Assembly: GCF_048544455.1 (NCBI RefSeq)
Contig: NC_133532.1
Location: 81,609,156 to 81,673,155, forward strand
Reading direction: 5' to 3'
DNA from: Silene latifolia
Taxonomy: Eukaryota > Streptophyta > Magnoliopsida > Caryophyllales > Caryophyllaceae
Length of the DNA: 64,000 nt
Positions 11,061 through 21,975 of this stretch are shown piece by piece. A program made the translations under genes and the position numbers. The first letter of the stretch is position 1. Each line of letters begins with the position of its first letter. The notes beneath the pieces were generated by a model, which had not been told where the DNA came from, ran no database searches, and was given only the letters and a program-made list of their open reading frames with translations.

Positions 11061-11078
11061 TGGTGGCGACTCCACAAA
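11061..11078 (+). other. Primer-binding site (TGGCGACTCC type)
   Basis: TGGTGGCGACTCCACAAA six bases after the LTR end. A GGCGACTCC primer site is common in Tat/Ogre-like elements and is usually attributed to tRNA-Arg. The leader that follows is only about 60 bp long before the sequence changes character near 11140. Confidence 0.6.
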
Positions 11079-11139
11079 TGCAAATAAACCAAAGAGTGAA
11101 AAGCTTACTTCGCTTTTCGCCCCCGTGGGCCCGCGTCCA

Positions 11140-11225
11140 CAAGCTAGCTCTGAGTTTTCATATCCGTTCCATCAGTTTGCATTTAGTTTACTCGAGGACG
11201 AGTAAAGGTTCGGTTTGGGGAGATT
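11140..11225 (+). mobile_element. 3' internal remnant and polypurine tract of Athila-like element
   Basis: The stretch ending CGAGTAAAGGTTCGGTTTGG then GGAGATT, immediately before the TGATA of the next LTR, matches the corresponding 3' end at 27830-27862 (CGAGCAAAGGTTCGGTTTGG). It is therefore the last approximately 85 bp of an Athila-like interior whose remainder is missing. Near 11140 it is joined to the unrelated Tat-like leader, so one element was truncated or recombined here. Confidence 0.6.
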
Positions 11226-12667
11226 TGATATGTGCAATTTATATAGACTTTTTAGCCTCTTATTGCACGCATTTTTGTGCCATTTCTATCGCTTTGTATT
11301 GCAAAATGCCCCGAATTGGCTACTTTGGTTTGTTTTGTCTTAATTGCAGAAATGGACTTAAAGTTAGTGGAATCATACCTTAGTCGTCCCACTTTGCTTG
11401 CATTTTGAGAAGACGGAGATTTAGAGCAGAAGTCATACCTCGGGAAGCGTGAAGGGAGGTCCTTGGAAGGCTAACCAGACGAGTTTGATGCTGATCTATG
11501 TGGAAGATACTCGATCGAGAGCTTTGGATGGTCGATCGAGTGATTTGGCTGCTGCGGATGGTCGATCGAGTAGTTCTTATGCTCGATCGAAGGTGGCTAA
11601 CTTAGGAGTGTTCGATCGAGAGCTGCTTTTGCTCGATCGAATGGTTTTGCTGGAGAATTACTCGATTGAGAGGAATAAAAAGCCTCGATCGAGTAACTAG
11701 CTATAGTACACGGGTTAATTAATCCGTGTTTAGGTTTATCTTTTGTTAATTTTCACTTCCATATATAAGGGAAGTCGAGATTAGGTCATAAACATCTCTT
11801 ACTTTATACTTTCATATTCTTAAACACTGCTTTGGCTCTTAATCTCGATTGCTACTTGTTCTTTACGCCAAATTTGATTGATTGTAATCTTTATCTACTC
11901 TTAATCTCAATCTAATCTTTTGCTTGCTTTAATTATTGTTCTCTTTATTTCATTGTCTCTTAATTACTTTTGTTATTATTGCTAGTATTACAATTCATCC
12001 TTTAATTCTCTCTATTATGTCTTCTCTTAGCATGTTTATGTTTATTGTTGATTGCATCGATAACATGAGTAGCTAAATCCTTTTATGTTAGGATTAGGGG
12101 AGCCATGGTAGTAAAGTGACGATGTTGTAAATAGGTTAGATGATTTATTTGTGAGAACCTGTGCCCGTAGCAATATAATTGTAATATGTTTAGTTGAGTG
12201 CACGCTTCCAAATAACTTTAATCTGGTTAATTTTGTTCCTGTATCGGAAGATTGAAATGAACATACCTGCTATGAACATTAGACTACCCTAATGAGGACG
12301 GAAGTTAAGTTAGTTGTAATCTAGGGTGGATAGCGGACCGGAAGGACCTTTCCCTTGCCTTTCTCACAATAGATTGTCTAGACTATTTATGACTGAATTA
12401 GTGAACTGCCATGGTGAACCGAAATCCTGACATATCTCTTTTATCTGATCACATATCTTTTATTTTCTCGCTTTATTGCTCTTATCTTTACTTCTCTTGA
12501 CCTTTGCCTTCGATAGTTTAGTAAACAAATTAAAACCCCCCAATTGTGACTAGATAGACGGACTTACAGATAGATACCTTGCCTCCCTGTGGAGATCGAC
12601 CCTACTTACTGCTAGCTTCTATTAGTTGTACTTAGGTAATTATTTTTGGTACCTGGCGACCGTATCA
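11226..12667 (+). mobile_element. Athila-like 3' LTR
   Basis: 1,442 bp from TGATATGTGC to CGTATCA, same family as the minus-strand LTR at 1279-2756. It carries the CTCGATCGAG array at 11507-11697 and a TATA box (TATATAAGG, 11762-11770), followed by sequence that in sister elements precedes the primer site. It is preceded by a polypurine tract, hence a 3' LTR. It is too diverged from 1279-2756 for the two to be partners of one insertion. Confidence 0.8.
11507..11697. repeat. CTCGATCGAG palindrome array in the LTR
   Basis: Eight TCGATCGA-type cores, one of them TCGATTGA, in about 190 bp, ending about 65 bp upstream of the TATA box at 11762. The flanking text differs from the array at 2283-2480 while the palindromic cores are retained, as expected if the cores are under constraint. 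Confidence 0.8.
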
Positions 12668-12875
12668 GTGAGAACCGAGGCAATTGCTGCTTGGGTGACC
12701 CGTGTTTTGGACTCAACTGACCCAGGGATTATGGGCGGTGGTCTGGGTGGTCGAGGGTAGGTTTAGGGCTGTTTTTAGGAGAGGAGCATGGTGGTTGACG
12801 GTGGTTTTGGGGTCGTCGATGCTGGGTGCTGCTGTTGTATTGTGTCGTGTGTACAGTTGCTATGTTGCAGGTGTC
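12668..12875. other. Unclassified GT-rich sequence, left part
   Basis: Between the Athila-like LTR and the next solo LTR: sequence rich in GGTGGT and TGGGTGG with no open frame or recognisable motif. Removing the 12876-30190 insertion joins it to 30196-31261, which has the same GT-rich character, so both are halves of one older sequence, perhaps the interior of a decayed element. Nothing further supported. Confidence 0.5.
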
Positions 12876-14311
12876 TGATGTGGCTCATGATTACGCGCAT
12901 TTAGTCCCCTAATCAACCTATTTTTGCATACTAATATAGTATTCCATAGCCATTTTATCCGTCAATTGCTTCCTATTTGCTTTCCTAGTGCATATCATAT
13001 GTCTTCTAGGAAAGAAGATAATGAGGCGGGATTCCCGTCTCTCGCGCATATTCAGAAGCTTGTTGATAATCTTGGATGGACTAGTATGAAGAGGAGGCAA
13101 GAATGATAGGAATAAGGAGTATATGGAAGCATCATAAGCAAAGAAGCAAAGGGAAAAGAGCTGCTCCTCAACCCGCTCGAGTCGAGCTCAGCTCGCTCGT
13201 GTTGATTCCCGGAACTGTCTTCCACGGATCCTATTGAAATGAGCAAGGCATTATTCGACACATAAGCTTATTTCCTTAATTTACCCTTGGTTAAGCTAAT
13301 GTTGTACCCACTATATATACTTCATTTGTAATAATCAAGAGATGAATCCCTCTTAGATTAGATCAAGTCTCATTAGGAGTAGATTAGAATAGATTAGTCT
13401 TTAATCATTCCACAAATTGCAATTTAATCTTTCCTCAATAATTTCTCAAACAATCATAAATTTAGCTTGGTACTTGAAGAATTCTTGGGTTTGTATTGGG
13501 GAATTGACAACTCTCCACAATTAATCAAAGGGTTTCTTCTATTGTTCCTCCATTTCCTTTGTTCAATTCAAGTTGTTTACATTTGGATCTCTTGGGTATG
13601 TATTTAAAGATTAAGTGACAAGTCTTCATCTTTATTCAAGGATTCACTAGTAGAAAAAACACCTATTGCGTCAATCAATTTACGTCGGTTCTACAAAAAC
13701 TGACGCAAAAAGTACTTATTTTGGCGGGAATCCATTTTGCCCTATAGTGAAACTTTTTGCGTCAGTTCTTGGAAAAAACTGACGTATATAATACGTCGGT
13801 TTTCAGCAAAACTGATGTATTTGATCAAATACATCAGTTATGTTACTAAACCGACGTATTTGATATAACTTTTTTGCATCAATTTTACCTAAACCCGATG
13901 CAAATACCGACCACTACCGTATTAAGTAAAACACGAGTCCCTTTCCCCCATTCATTCCTTCGAAAAAAAATCAACACCCCTTTTCCTCTATTCCCTCATT
14001 TAATCGACACCCCACCGCCGACCTACCGCCCCACCGCCGACCTACCGCGGACCCACTGACGACTCTTTGCCGACCTCAGCGTCGCCGTCTCAGTCTCTTC
14101 TACTCATCTAATTCCTAATTTGTTATTGGTATGATTTTATCTTAATTTTTTTGTTGTAAGTTCTTTTAATAGGTTTTACTATTGTTGTTTATATACAATT
14201 TTGTATAGTAATTGATTTCTTCGTATGAATTGAATGTAAATCTAGAATTGAATGTGAAATTGGGGGTTTTATATTTGATTAGTTGGTTTTCTGCTACATT
14301 TTACACTACTG

Positions 14312-14376
14312 CTCTCGCCTCGTTGCCGCCTTCCACCCTCGTCAACGACGACATCCCTCACAGTCCCACTTATAAG
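14312..14376 (+). pseudogene. Exon-like fragment inside CACTA, unidentified
   Basis: Open stretch encoding LASLPPSTLVNDDIPHSPTY and ending in a consensus donor (AAG|GTATGT). It precedes the captured fragments at 14939 and 15979 and could be a captured exon or a chance open frame. I do not recognise it. Confidence 0.3.
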
Positions 14377-14938
14377 GTATGTTTTGATTGTTTTCCCTAA
14401 TTTCTCCAGTATTTCTTACGGTGCCAGTTTATAGATGAACGATTTAGGTTTTTTACAAATTGTGAAATAAATTGTTTCTATTTTCCCCCTTAATCAAACC
14501 TGAGGTTTTAATAATTTGATAATGAGTTGTTGTTCTGGGTTTACTGTGACGGTCTTATTGCTAACATGGTTGGGTAAATTCTATATGAGTGTTGAATGTC
14601 TTTTTCTATGAAATTACACTTGGGACCCTGATGAAGATTACATTATTAGGCAGAATTGGATAATGCATTCACGAAGTCTACACTTATACGGTACCAGGAA
14701 CATTATCTCCTTGTCACTTCCCTCAAATGTGTGTGCACCCTGTGTTATAGCTTGCCATTTTAAACTTGTGTAGTTCCTGTATAACCTTATATGCTATTCT
14801 CTAAATGCAACAAACACAATTATTCTCTCTGCCTTAGCCATAAATCATGTTATGTAGTAGGTTTGATATGTTTAGTTTTCACGGCTGAGGTTTCTAAATT
14901 CTAATGGTATTATTTTCAAACAAATCCACGGCTAACAG

Positions 14939-15038
14939 ATTAGGATACTCTACTCGATAATATACATGGCCTGAAAGAAGAAAAGGATGTTCAAGTTCCA
15001 ATTTATGATTTCAAGTCTAGCTCCCAGGCTGGCTACAG
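14939..15038 (+). pseudogene. Captured TTM1/TTM2-type (uridine-kinase-like) exon
   Basis: Between an acceptor (GCTAACAG|AT) and a donor (TACAG|GTTTGG) the frame reads D-stop-DTLLDNIHGLKE then VQVPIYDFKSSS and GYR. This matches the conserved P-loop kinase part of plant triphosphate tunnel metalloenzymes TTM1/TTM2 (DYDTLLDNIHGLKEGK, VQVPIYDFKSSSR in the family). The tyrosine codon has become TAG at 14941-14943. Splice sites are kept, so it came from genomic DNA. It is an isolated exon in the middle of the CACTA element and cannot make the enzyme. Confidence 0.72.
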
Positions 15039-15978
15039 GTTTGGATGTCTTTGCCATACTCTTTTATGTGGATTTTATCTTCCCTTAACCATTCAGATAT
15101 GCCTTTTCTTCACCTCTGTTTGCTTGTGTTTGTTGTCTTTTCTAATCGCTAGGATTATTTAGGAAATTTCAAATTAATTCTTATGCATTATTTTCCCAAG
15201 TTTTTGCCTATATTTCTCTTTGTTTTTAAGAATCACCCTATTCAATTCACTAACACCAGCTCAACGTACATCAAGTTTCAATTACCTCTAAGTTTACTCC
15301 ATTTGGGTTTTGAATTGGCTAAAATTAAGATGGGTTTAATCTAATATATAATGGTTTCATTTGGGTGATGACTGATCCCGCTTTGGTTTTGGATTTGAAG
15401 CTGAACAATTATTATCGTTTTCGTGGGGTTTTTGAGGTGAGATAATGGAGGTGAAAATTAATTTAGGTTATTAGGGAAATAACAAGCAAAAAACGATTGT
15501 GTTAATGGCAAAAGTGGATTTGGGGATGAAGGAGGTGAGTAGGTGACGGATCAACAGACAATTGAAAAGTGAGGAACGAGAAATAAGGAGATAAAAAAAA
15601 GGAAGAAATAGGGAGATCAGTTAAGAAGAGGAGGACGAGGAAAGAAGCAATAAAAGGAGGAAGGGGATGAAGGTAAGAACTTTCTTGTAAGCTCATGGAA
15701 AATATGAAGAGGTGTGAATTTTCTTGCTCGAGCACTTGATCATGTCCTATTATCAATGATGATTTTTGCTGCAGAGTATTTGGTTTCGTCTTAAATAGGT
15801 CACACCATTAGCTATGCTATCCTGTTCTGTTGCAGCCCTAGCATAAGAGGTTCAAACTGCTAGGTAAGAAATCATGTTATGTTTATTGATGATTACAAAT
15901 TTATTTCTAGTTATTAATATATGCTTGTAAGATCAGATGTGTCTCTTGTTGAGCAATGAACAGTCTGCTTTTATTTAG

Positions 15979-16220
15979 ATGCTTCACTGGTGGGTGTTAA
16001 AGCTGATTTAGCTGTGAACTTTGAGATGGGATTCTCCAACAAAACTCCCGGAGTTTTTGAAAATGAACCCATTGGCAAGGTAATTGTTTTTGTCACTAAC
16101 ATTGATTTTTAGCCGCTGTTTGATTTGAACAAATGATTATCTGAAGAATTCTCGTTTCAGGTCCCTGTTCTGGAACCCCTGAAGGTTCAATTTTTGAAAG
16201 TAATACCATAGCAAGATATG
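15979..16220 (+). pseudogene. Captured eEF1B-gamma (GST-like domain) exons
   Basis: Two exon-like blocks, 15979-16079 and 16161-16220, separated by an intron with GT-AG ends. Block 1 gives GVKADLAVNFEMGFSNKTPG then NEPIGK; block 2 gives VPVLE, then after a one-base deletion PEGSIFESNTIARY. In order and spacing this is the N-terminal glutathione-S-transferase-like domain of translation elongation factor 1B-gamma (NKTP, NPIGKVPVLETPEG, FESNAIARY in the family). Surrounded by CACTA sequence with no further eEF1B-gamma exons recognised. Dead fragment picked up from genomic DNA. Confidence 0.75.
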
Positions 16221-16546
16221 GTACGTCCCTTTCCCTACTGTAGTTGCACGTCTGAAGCCTGACTGCCGACTCTGTCACAGCTCGTGTGAATTAGAAATTT
16301 TAAGCAGCCAAAAATTGAAGGGAAGTTTGGGTCGTTTGGCATGTCACTCTTGAACTTCGCAAAAGTGTAATGAGACTAAGGCTATAAGTGCAATTGTTTT
16401 GAAACTTAGGTAGTACTTTTATCATTTTTGATTGGGATTGTGAAGGAGGGGTTAATTGTGAGTTGGGACTGTAAAAAAATGGTTGCTAACGTGGCTGAAA
16501 ATCGAGCATGCTATTTATCTTATATCTCTGCATGACTTTTATGCAA

Positions 16547-16662
16547 GACGAGTTGAAGAAGACAACGGTTACTATGGTGGAGCAGAGTAAGGTTCTCAAT
16601 ACACCTGGAGCTGAAAAGCAAACAAAAAGAGAACTCTTTGATGCTCTTCGTGAGGAGCTCGA
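16547..16662 (+). pseudogene. Coding-like fragment inside CACTA, unidentified
   Basis: The frame reads ELKKTTVTMVEQSKVLNTPG then AEKQTKRELFDALREELE. Its amphipathic, Lys/Glu-rich composition and lack of stops look like a captured exon. I do not recognise the source gene. It is followed by a TAAG rather than a clear donor. Confidence 0.4.
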
Positions 16663-17079
16663 GTAAGTATTCTTACTGTTGTTCTTACTGTTGAGCTGCC
16701 CTTGCTGTTAACCATTGCTTCGACTACTTTCCTGATTATAAAATTATGTTACTTTGATAATATCTAGGGTGTAGCTAAACATAATACTCCATAGAGGTTA
16801 AATATACTTACGGGGTCACATACTCACATGTTCCAAACCAAAGTATCTAACATATCATGCATTTAAATCTCATAGTAATCAGCGAACTTGAACTTCCCCA
16901 TACAAAATCGAACACTAAAATTGGCTTGATGAAAATGTTTTTTTGTATCAGCCTTGATGAAAATATTTTTTGTATCAGCCTTGATGAAAATATTGCTTGA
17001 TGTGTGATTATAAGAGGTGACAAGGCTAAAGTGAAGATCAAGGAGTACGAGTTGCTAAGGAAGAATTTCAGTGACACTG

Positions 17080-17200
17080 GCTGCCTTTGGATTCAATTAT
17101 CAATATGGCAAGGATACTCTTATGGCTAAGTATGGATTTGAAAGTGGAGTCATTGATGAAGCATTGTTTTATATTTTTGTTGATAGGTTAGTTGGTTAAA
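17080..17200 (+). pseudogene. Coding-like fragment inside CACTA, unidentified
   Basis: The frame reads AAFGFNYQYGKDTLMAKYGF then ESGVIDEALF, with alternating aromatic residues as in an outer-membrane beta-barrel protein. The protein family is not recognised with confidence. It lies just left of the right subterminal repeat zone of the CACTA element. Confidence 0.4.
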
Positions 17201-17693
17201 GATCTCTAGGTAATTGACTTGGAATAATCGGTTTGTATAAAGATATTTGTTGTTGATTATCAAATCATCTTGCGTTTGTGGTATTCAGATTGTGAGTTTC
17301 ATATAATTTCGGCAGCAAATTTTTATATAGAAAAAAGCATTAATAAATTGCGTCGGTTCTTGAAAGAAATGATGCAAATGACAAAAATGAATTGGCCCTA
17401 AAATAAAATAACAATTGCATCAGTTATGAGAACAAATGACGCAAAAAATAAAGAAAATGCATCGGTTCTATAAAGAACTGATGCAAATGTTGAAGCATTT
17501 GCGTCGGTTGTACATACAATTGCGTCAGTTTTTAAAACATAACTGACGCAAATGGTTCTTTTTTGCGTCAGTTTTTAAAATACAACTGACGCAAATGGTG
17601 AACTTTTTGCGTCAGTTTCACAACTGACACATAACAAATACGACCCCTCGATATACGTCAGGCCAAAATCGACGCAAAAGGCCCTCCACAACT

Positions 17694-19683
17694 CACTACA
17701 AAAAGAATTAAAACAGGCGACTGATTTTGGCGACTGAAATCAGTCGCCAAAATCAATTTGGCGATCAAATCGAAATCGCCAACGTCGTCGCGGACCTTAG
17801 TCGCCTTTTCTAGCTTTGGCGACTAAAGTCGATCGCCAAATTTGGCGATCGAAAAATCGATCGCCAAATTACTAAAATGGCGATCGATAGAGTAGTCGCC
17901 AAATTGGCGATCGAGTCAAGGTAGTCGCAAATTGGCGATCAATAGCGATCGCCAAATGCCAATTCAGTCGCCAAATTTGGGTGACGTAGCGCTTATTTGA
18001 GAAATTTGGCGATCGATTTAGGATTTGCGATCGCAATTCGATCGCCAAAATGGCGACTACCATAAATCGATCGCAAATTGGCGATCAAGTTCGATCGCCA
18101 AATCTCAATTCGATCGCCAAAGCCATTTGTATGTTTTGGTGGTTTTTTTCGTTTTCATTGCTAGCCAAATATTTACAACTGCGCATACAAACCGATGTTC
18201 CACAACACCATACATCCCAAATTTCAACACACACAACACCATACATTTCAACCCAACACCTCCCATTTTCTCAAACTTCATTTCATATAATGAAAATGAA
18301 AGTTTTACAAGCTAAGCTATTCTAATGTTCAAGTCTAAAGTTCAAGTTTTACAAGCTTACATGCTAAAATCATCTTACTTGAAGACAACACCGCTCCACT
18401 CCCCCCATGTGGACCATGCGGATCATTTGGATCGTAGTTGGGTCTAGGTCCGGGGTTACAACCTTGCCACCAATCCTCAAACATTTTCATTCTTTCCTTC
18501 ATTTGGTGGAATTCTTCATCACGTTTGGCAAGTTCTTCATCACGTTTGGCATCACGTTCATCACGCTCTCTTATTTGACTTTGAAGTTGACTAATAATTC
18601 CGGTTGATACGTGTTCTTTGGGAATTGTTGAAGTCGATCTCCTACGCGTTTTCTCATAGAAAGCCGGTGTTGAACTTCCGGTACCATACACGTGCCCTTT
18701 CTTGAAGCCATCCACCAACTCATACCATATGTCATTATCCGGTTTTTCTGGATTGGCGGCTTTTTCTCGTTCAAATGCTTCCTACAATATTAAACAAACG
18801 GTTTCACTTACCTACCAACACCAAACACCACCCCACGACCCGAACCGCCACCGGTGGGCCCACCCACGGCCGAACCGCCAACCACCCCACCACGGCCCAC
18901 CCACGGTCGAACCGCCACCCACCCCACCATGGCCCACCCCACAAAAAGCCCCTTAATCATTCCCTTTTAATTCAAACACAAATTAAACTAAATCTAACTA
19001 CAAATTAAACTAAATCTAACTACAAATTAATCAAACATACTAACTACAAATAAATCTAACCAACTAACAACAAATTAATCAAACTAACTATAAATTAATC
19101 TAACAAATTAAACTAAATAAACTGAAATTAAACAAAAACAACTAACCTAATTAAAGAGAGTGGATGTGGCGGTGGAAATGGCGGCGGAAGGGTGGTTGTG
19201 TGGTGTTGTTGGTTGGTGTCGTCGCTTCGCCAAATCGCTCGTCCCCTTTTTTTTTTTTTTCGCAAAGAGTAAAGTAGGAGAGAGGGCGCTGAATGTATTA
19301 AAAAAATTGGCGACTGAATTTTTAATTTTGGCGACTGAAATTCAGTCGCCAAATTTGGCGACTACCCTAATTTCAGTCGCCAAATGTAAAAAATCGGTCG
19401 CCACGTAGATTCCCTTTTTAAAAATGACAGGCTAGTTTCTACTAAAAAATTTGGCGGCCGATTGTCAATTTGGCGATCGAATTTGATCGCCAAATTGGCG
19501 ACTACCCATAATTGATCGCCAAATCCAAAATTTCGGTCGCCACGTTTGATTCCCTTTTTGAAAAAGTCAGTCGCCAGATTGGCGACTAATTTCAGTCGCC
19601 AATTTGAAAATCAGTCGCCAATTTGGCGACTACTTCTTTCAGTCGCCAAATTTCGGTCGCCTGTTTCAGGTTTTCTTGTAGTG
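17694..19683. mobile_element. Second CACTA transposon nested in the first (TSD ACT)
   Basis: Starts CACTACAAAAAGAATTAAAA and ends GGTTTTCTTGTAGTG; the termini pair as CACTACAA(A/G)AA...CAGGCGAC. ACT is duplicated at 17691-17693 and 19684-19686. Both ends carry dense inverted subterminal words (TTGGCGAC / GTCGCCAA and GGCGATCG / CGATCGCC) that can fold into many short hairpins. It landed 28 bp inside the right end of the outer CACTA. It carries only a transposase-associated C-terminal exon (18335-18781). Confidence 0.92.
18335..18781 (-). pseudogene. En/Spm transposase-associated (Transposase_24-like) C-terminal exon
   Basis: Minus-strand exon starting after an acceptor (TGTAG|GAAGC): EAFEREKAANPEKPDNDIWY then ELVDGFKKGHVYGTGSST, followed by an unusually charged heptad-like run (RERDERDAKRDEELAKRDEE) and a Pro/His/Gly tail. 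The family, usually annotated as plant transposase Ptta/En/Spm, is a DNA-binding accessory protein of CACTA elements; GxVYGxG followed by a coiled coil is its usual C-terminus. The N-terminal exons are absent, replaced by low-complexity sequence at 18830-19130. Confidence 0.7.
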
Positions 19684-20093
19684 ACTGACGCAATAGGGGT
19701 TTTTTCCATTAGTGATTCTTCTTTATTTATGTTCATCTTTACTCTCCAAGTTGGTAACATTCTTAATCCCCTTTTATTTACTTGTTAATCTCTTGTTTAT
19801 TATCTTGCTTAATCATCATGTTCACTTGTGTTGTGATGTTTGACACCATTGCTAGCATAATAATCATGATGAGTAGTTAGTAATCTCTTAACTAGGGATT
19901 AGTGGGGGATTAGGGGAGTTAATCATGGGATAGATTTATACTTAATGAGTTCATGTGAATGCTTGCTTATTATACTTTCAACTTATGCACATGTTATGTT
20001 TGATGAAATGCTTGATTGACAACCTAGCATGATTCTCTTATCCTTTCAACAAGACTTGTAAAATATAAACCAACTCAAGGCTTGCTAGACCAT

Positions 20094-21892
20094 TGATATG
20101 ACTCAAATTTGAGCACATTTAGTCCCCGAATTAACCTCGTTCCCATGCTTTCTAGCATATATTAGGGTCATTTCTTATCTTTAGTTTCCCATTTTGCATA
20201 TTCTTTGAGGTTTTGTGTCCTTGGTAGGAGAGGATTGCTAGCCTTGCATTTATGGAGCAAAATGAAGCTAAATGGATCGCATCTAATGACCAAGCATCGA
20301 AGAGGAGACCGACACTAGAAGCCTAAACAAATAAATAAAGTGAATTGGGCAATGATGAAAGATATGTGCGTCCCTAAGACAGTCCCCATGGATTGTTAGG
20401 GAGCCAAGAACAAGAGAAGAACCTTGTCCAGGATCCGAGCATCCTGAGCTCAAAACGAGCGTCCCAGAGCTAGGATCCGAGCGTCCCGATAGCCATCCCG
20501 AGCGGATCGCCTTACCGGACCAAACGTGCTTCAGGCTAGGACGCGCGGATTTCCTTGGGAGTTGCTACATAATCCGCGCATGTCCCTCGGGACTTGCAAA
20601 GCTCTATTCAATACTTAAGCATTGTTATTTACTAATCTACCCTTGCTTAACCTAATGAAGTATCACTATGTATACTCCATTTGTAATAATCAAAAGAGAG
20701 CTCTCTTAGATTAGAACAGAGCCCTCTTAGATTAGAACAAAGCCCTCTTAGATTAGAACAAAGCCCTCTTAGTTGAGGCAAAGCTTCCTTAGATTAGATT
20801 AAACTCTCATTAGGAGTAGATTAGAATAGATTACTCTTTAATCTTTCCACAAATTACACATTAATCTTTCCTCAATAATTTCTCATACAATCTTAGATTT
20901 AGCTTGGTACTTGAAGAATTCTTGGGCTTGTATTGGGGAATTGACAACTCTCTATCATTAATCAAAGGGTTTCATTTATTGTTCATCCATTTCCTTTGTT
21001 CAATTCAAGTTGTTTACATTTGGATCTTTTGGGTATGTATTTGAAGATTACGTGACAAGTATTCATCTTTATTCAAGGATTCTTCTTTATTTATATTCAT
21101 CTTTACTCTCCAAGTTGGTAACACTCTTAATCCCTCTTTATTTACTTGTTAATCTCTTGTTTGTTATCTTGCTTAATCATCATGTTCACTTGTGTTGTGA
21201 TGTTTGACGCCATTTCTAGCATAAGAATCATGATGATTAGTGAGTAGTCTCTTAGCTAGGATTAGTGGGGAATTAGGGGAACTATAACATGAAGATAGAT
21301 CCATACTTAATCTAATATGTTATCTTATGATTGATTGCTTGTTCTAATGTCAACCTATGCACATGTTATGTTTGATGAAATGCTAGACTATGAAACCTTG
21401 CATTTTTTACCCATCTCTTATCTTTTCAACAAGACTTGTAAGATGTAAACCAACTCGAGTCTTGTTAGACCATGCATAGAAGTGAATAGGAAGAAAGTAG
21501 GTCGACTTGTAGGTGTTGTACAGTCTAGACGACTCGGCTCCGGAACCCAAATCTTCCTATGAACCGTAAGATATAAACTAACTCGGTTCCTCTACAACAT
21601 TAATTGCTTGCAACTATGGAAACATGTTTGCATGATCACCACCATGAATCCCCTATGAAACCATGACATCCTAGTGCTTTTAATCATTTTGTTTTATTGC
21701 TTGTTTACCTTCCATTGCTTTCTTTAGTTTAGAATCATCAACCCATTTCAATTGTGACAACCCTAAGTGCAACTACAATTGGATTGAACAATTTGAGTAC
21801 CTCCGTCCTTTGGGTTCGACCCCGACTTGCTTGCTATGCTAGTAGTTGGGTATAAATGTGTTTGAGAGCGTACAACGACACGCTCACCATCA
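20094..21892 (+). repeat. 5' LTR
   Basis: 1,799 bp, TGATATGACTC to CACCATCA. GC-rich words of the GGATCCGAGCGTCC type lie at 20432-20600, upstream of a TATA-like TATGTATA at 20667-20674. A local tandem of CTCTTAGATTAGAACA units occurs at about 20700-20790. Closely similar to the 3' LTR, with scattered substitutions and a few small indels. Confidence 0.9.
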
Positions 21893-21895
21893 AAA

Positions 21896-21913
21896 TGGCG
21901 CCGTTACCGGGGA
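21896..21913 (+). other. Primer-binding site (tRNA-Asp type)
   Basis: TGGCGCCGTTACCGGGGA three bases after the LTR; one mismatch from the canonical Athila primer site found at 33671. Confidence 0.85.
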
Positions 21914-21975
21914 CGGTATTGTGTATTTGAATCGTTCTTTTGTCTAGTTCTAGTTGTACTTATTCTTGAGGAGCC

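Larger units (their letters stand above)
13645..19714. mobile_element. Non-autonomous CACTA transposon carrying host-gene fragments (TSD ATT)
   Basis: Starts CACTAGTAGAAAAAACACCT and ends in the inverse of CACTAATGGAAAAAACCCCT, flanked by ATT at 13642-13644 and 19715-19717. The empty site TTCAAGGATTCTTCTTTATT is present in the homologous LTRs near 21073 and 28843, proving the borders. Subterminal regions (13680-13920 and 17340-17690) hold repeated inverted TGCGTCAGTT / AACTGACGCA words, the usual binding sites for CACTA transposase. No transposase is visible; the interior holds pieces resembling plant exons (see 14939 and 15979). Without the nested CACTA it is about 4.1 kb. Confidence 0.92.

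Noticed and set aside
1279-12667. The LTRs at 1279-2756 and 11226-12667 as the two ends of one element
   Set aside because: They are in opposite orientation and clearly diverged; each has its own adjacent internal sequence.
18775-19008. Pro/His/Thr-rich ORF in the nested CACTA
   Set aside because: Translation of CCACCC-type low-complexity sequence; no domain and in the opposite sense to the transposase exon.
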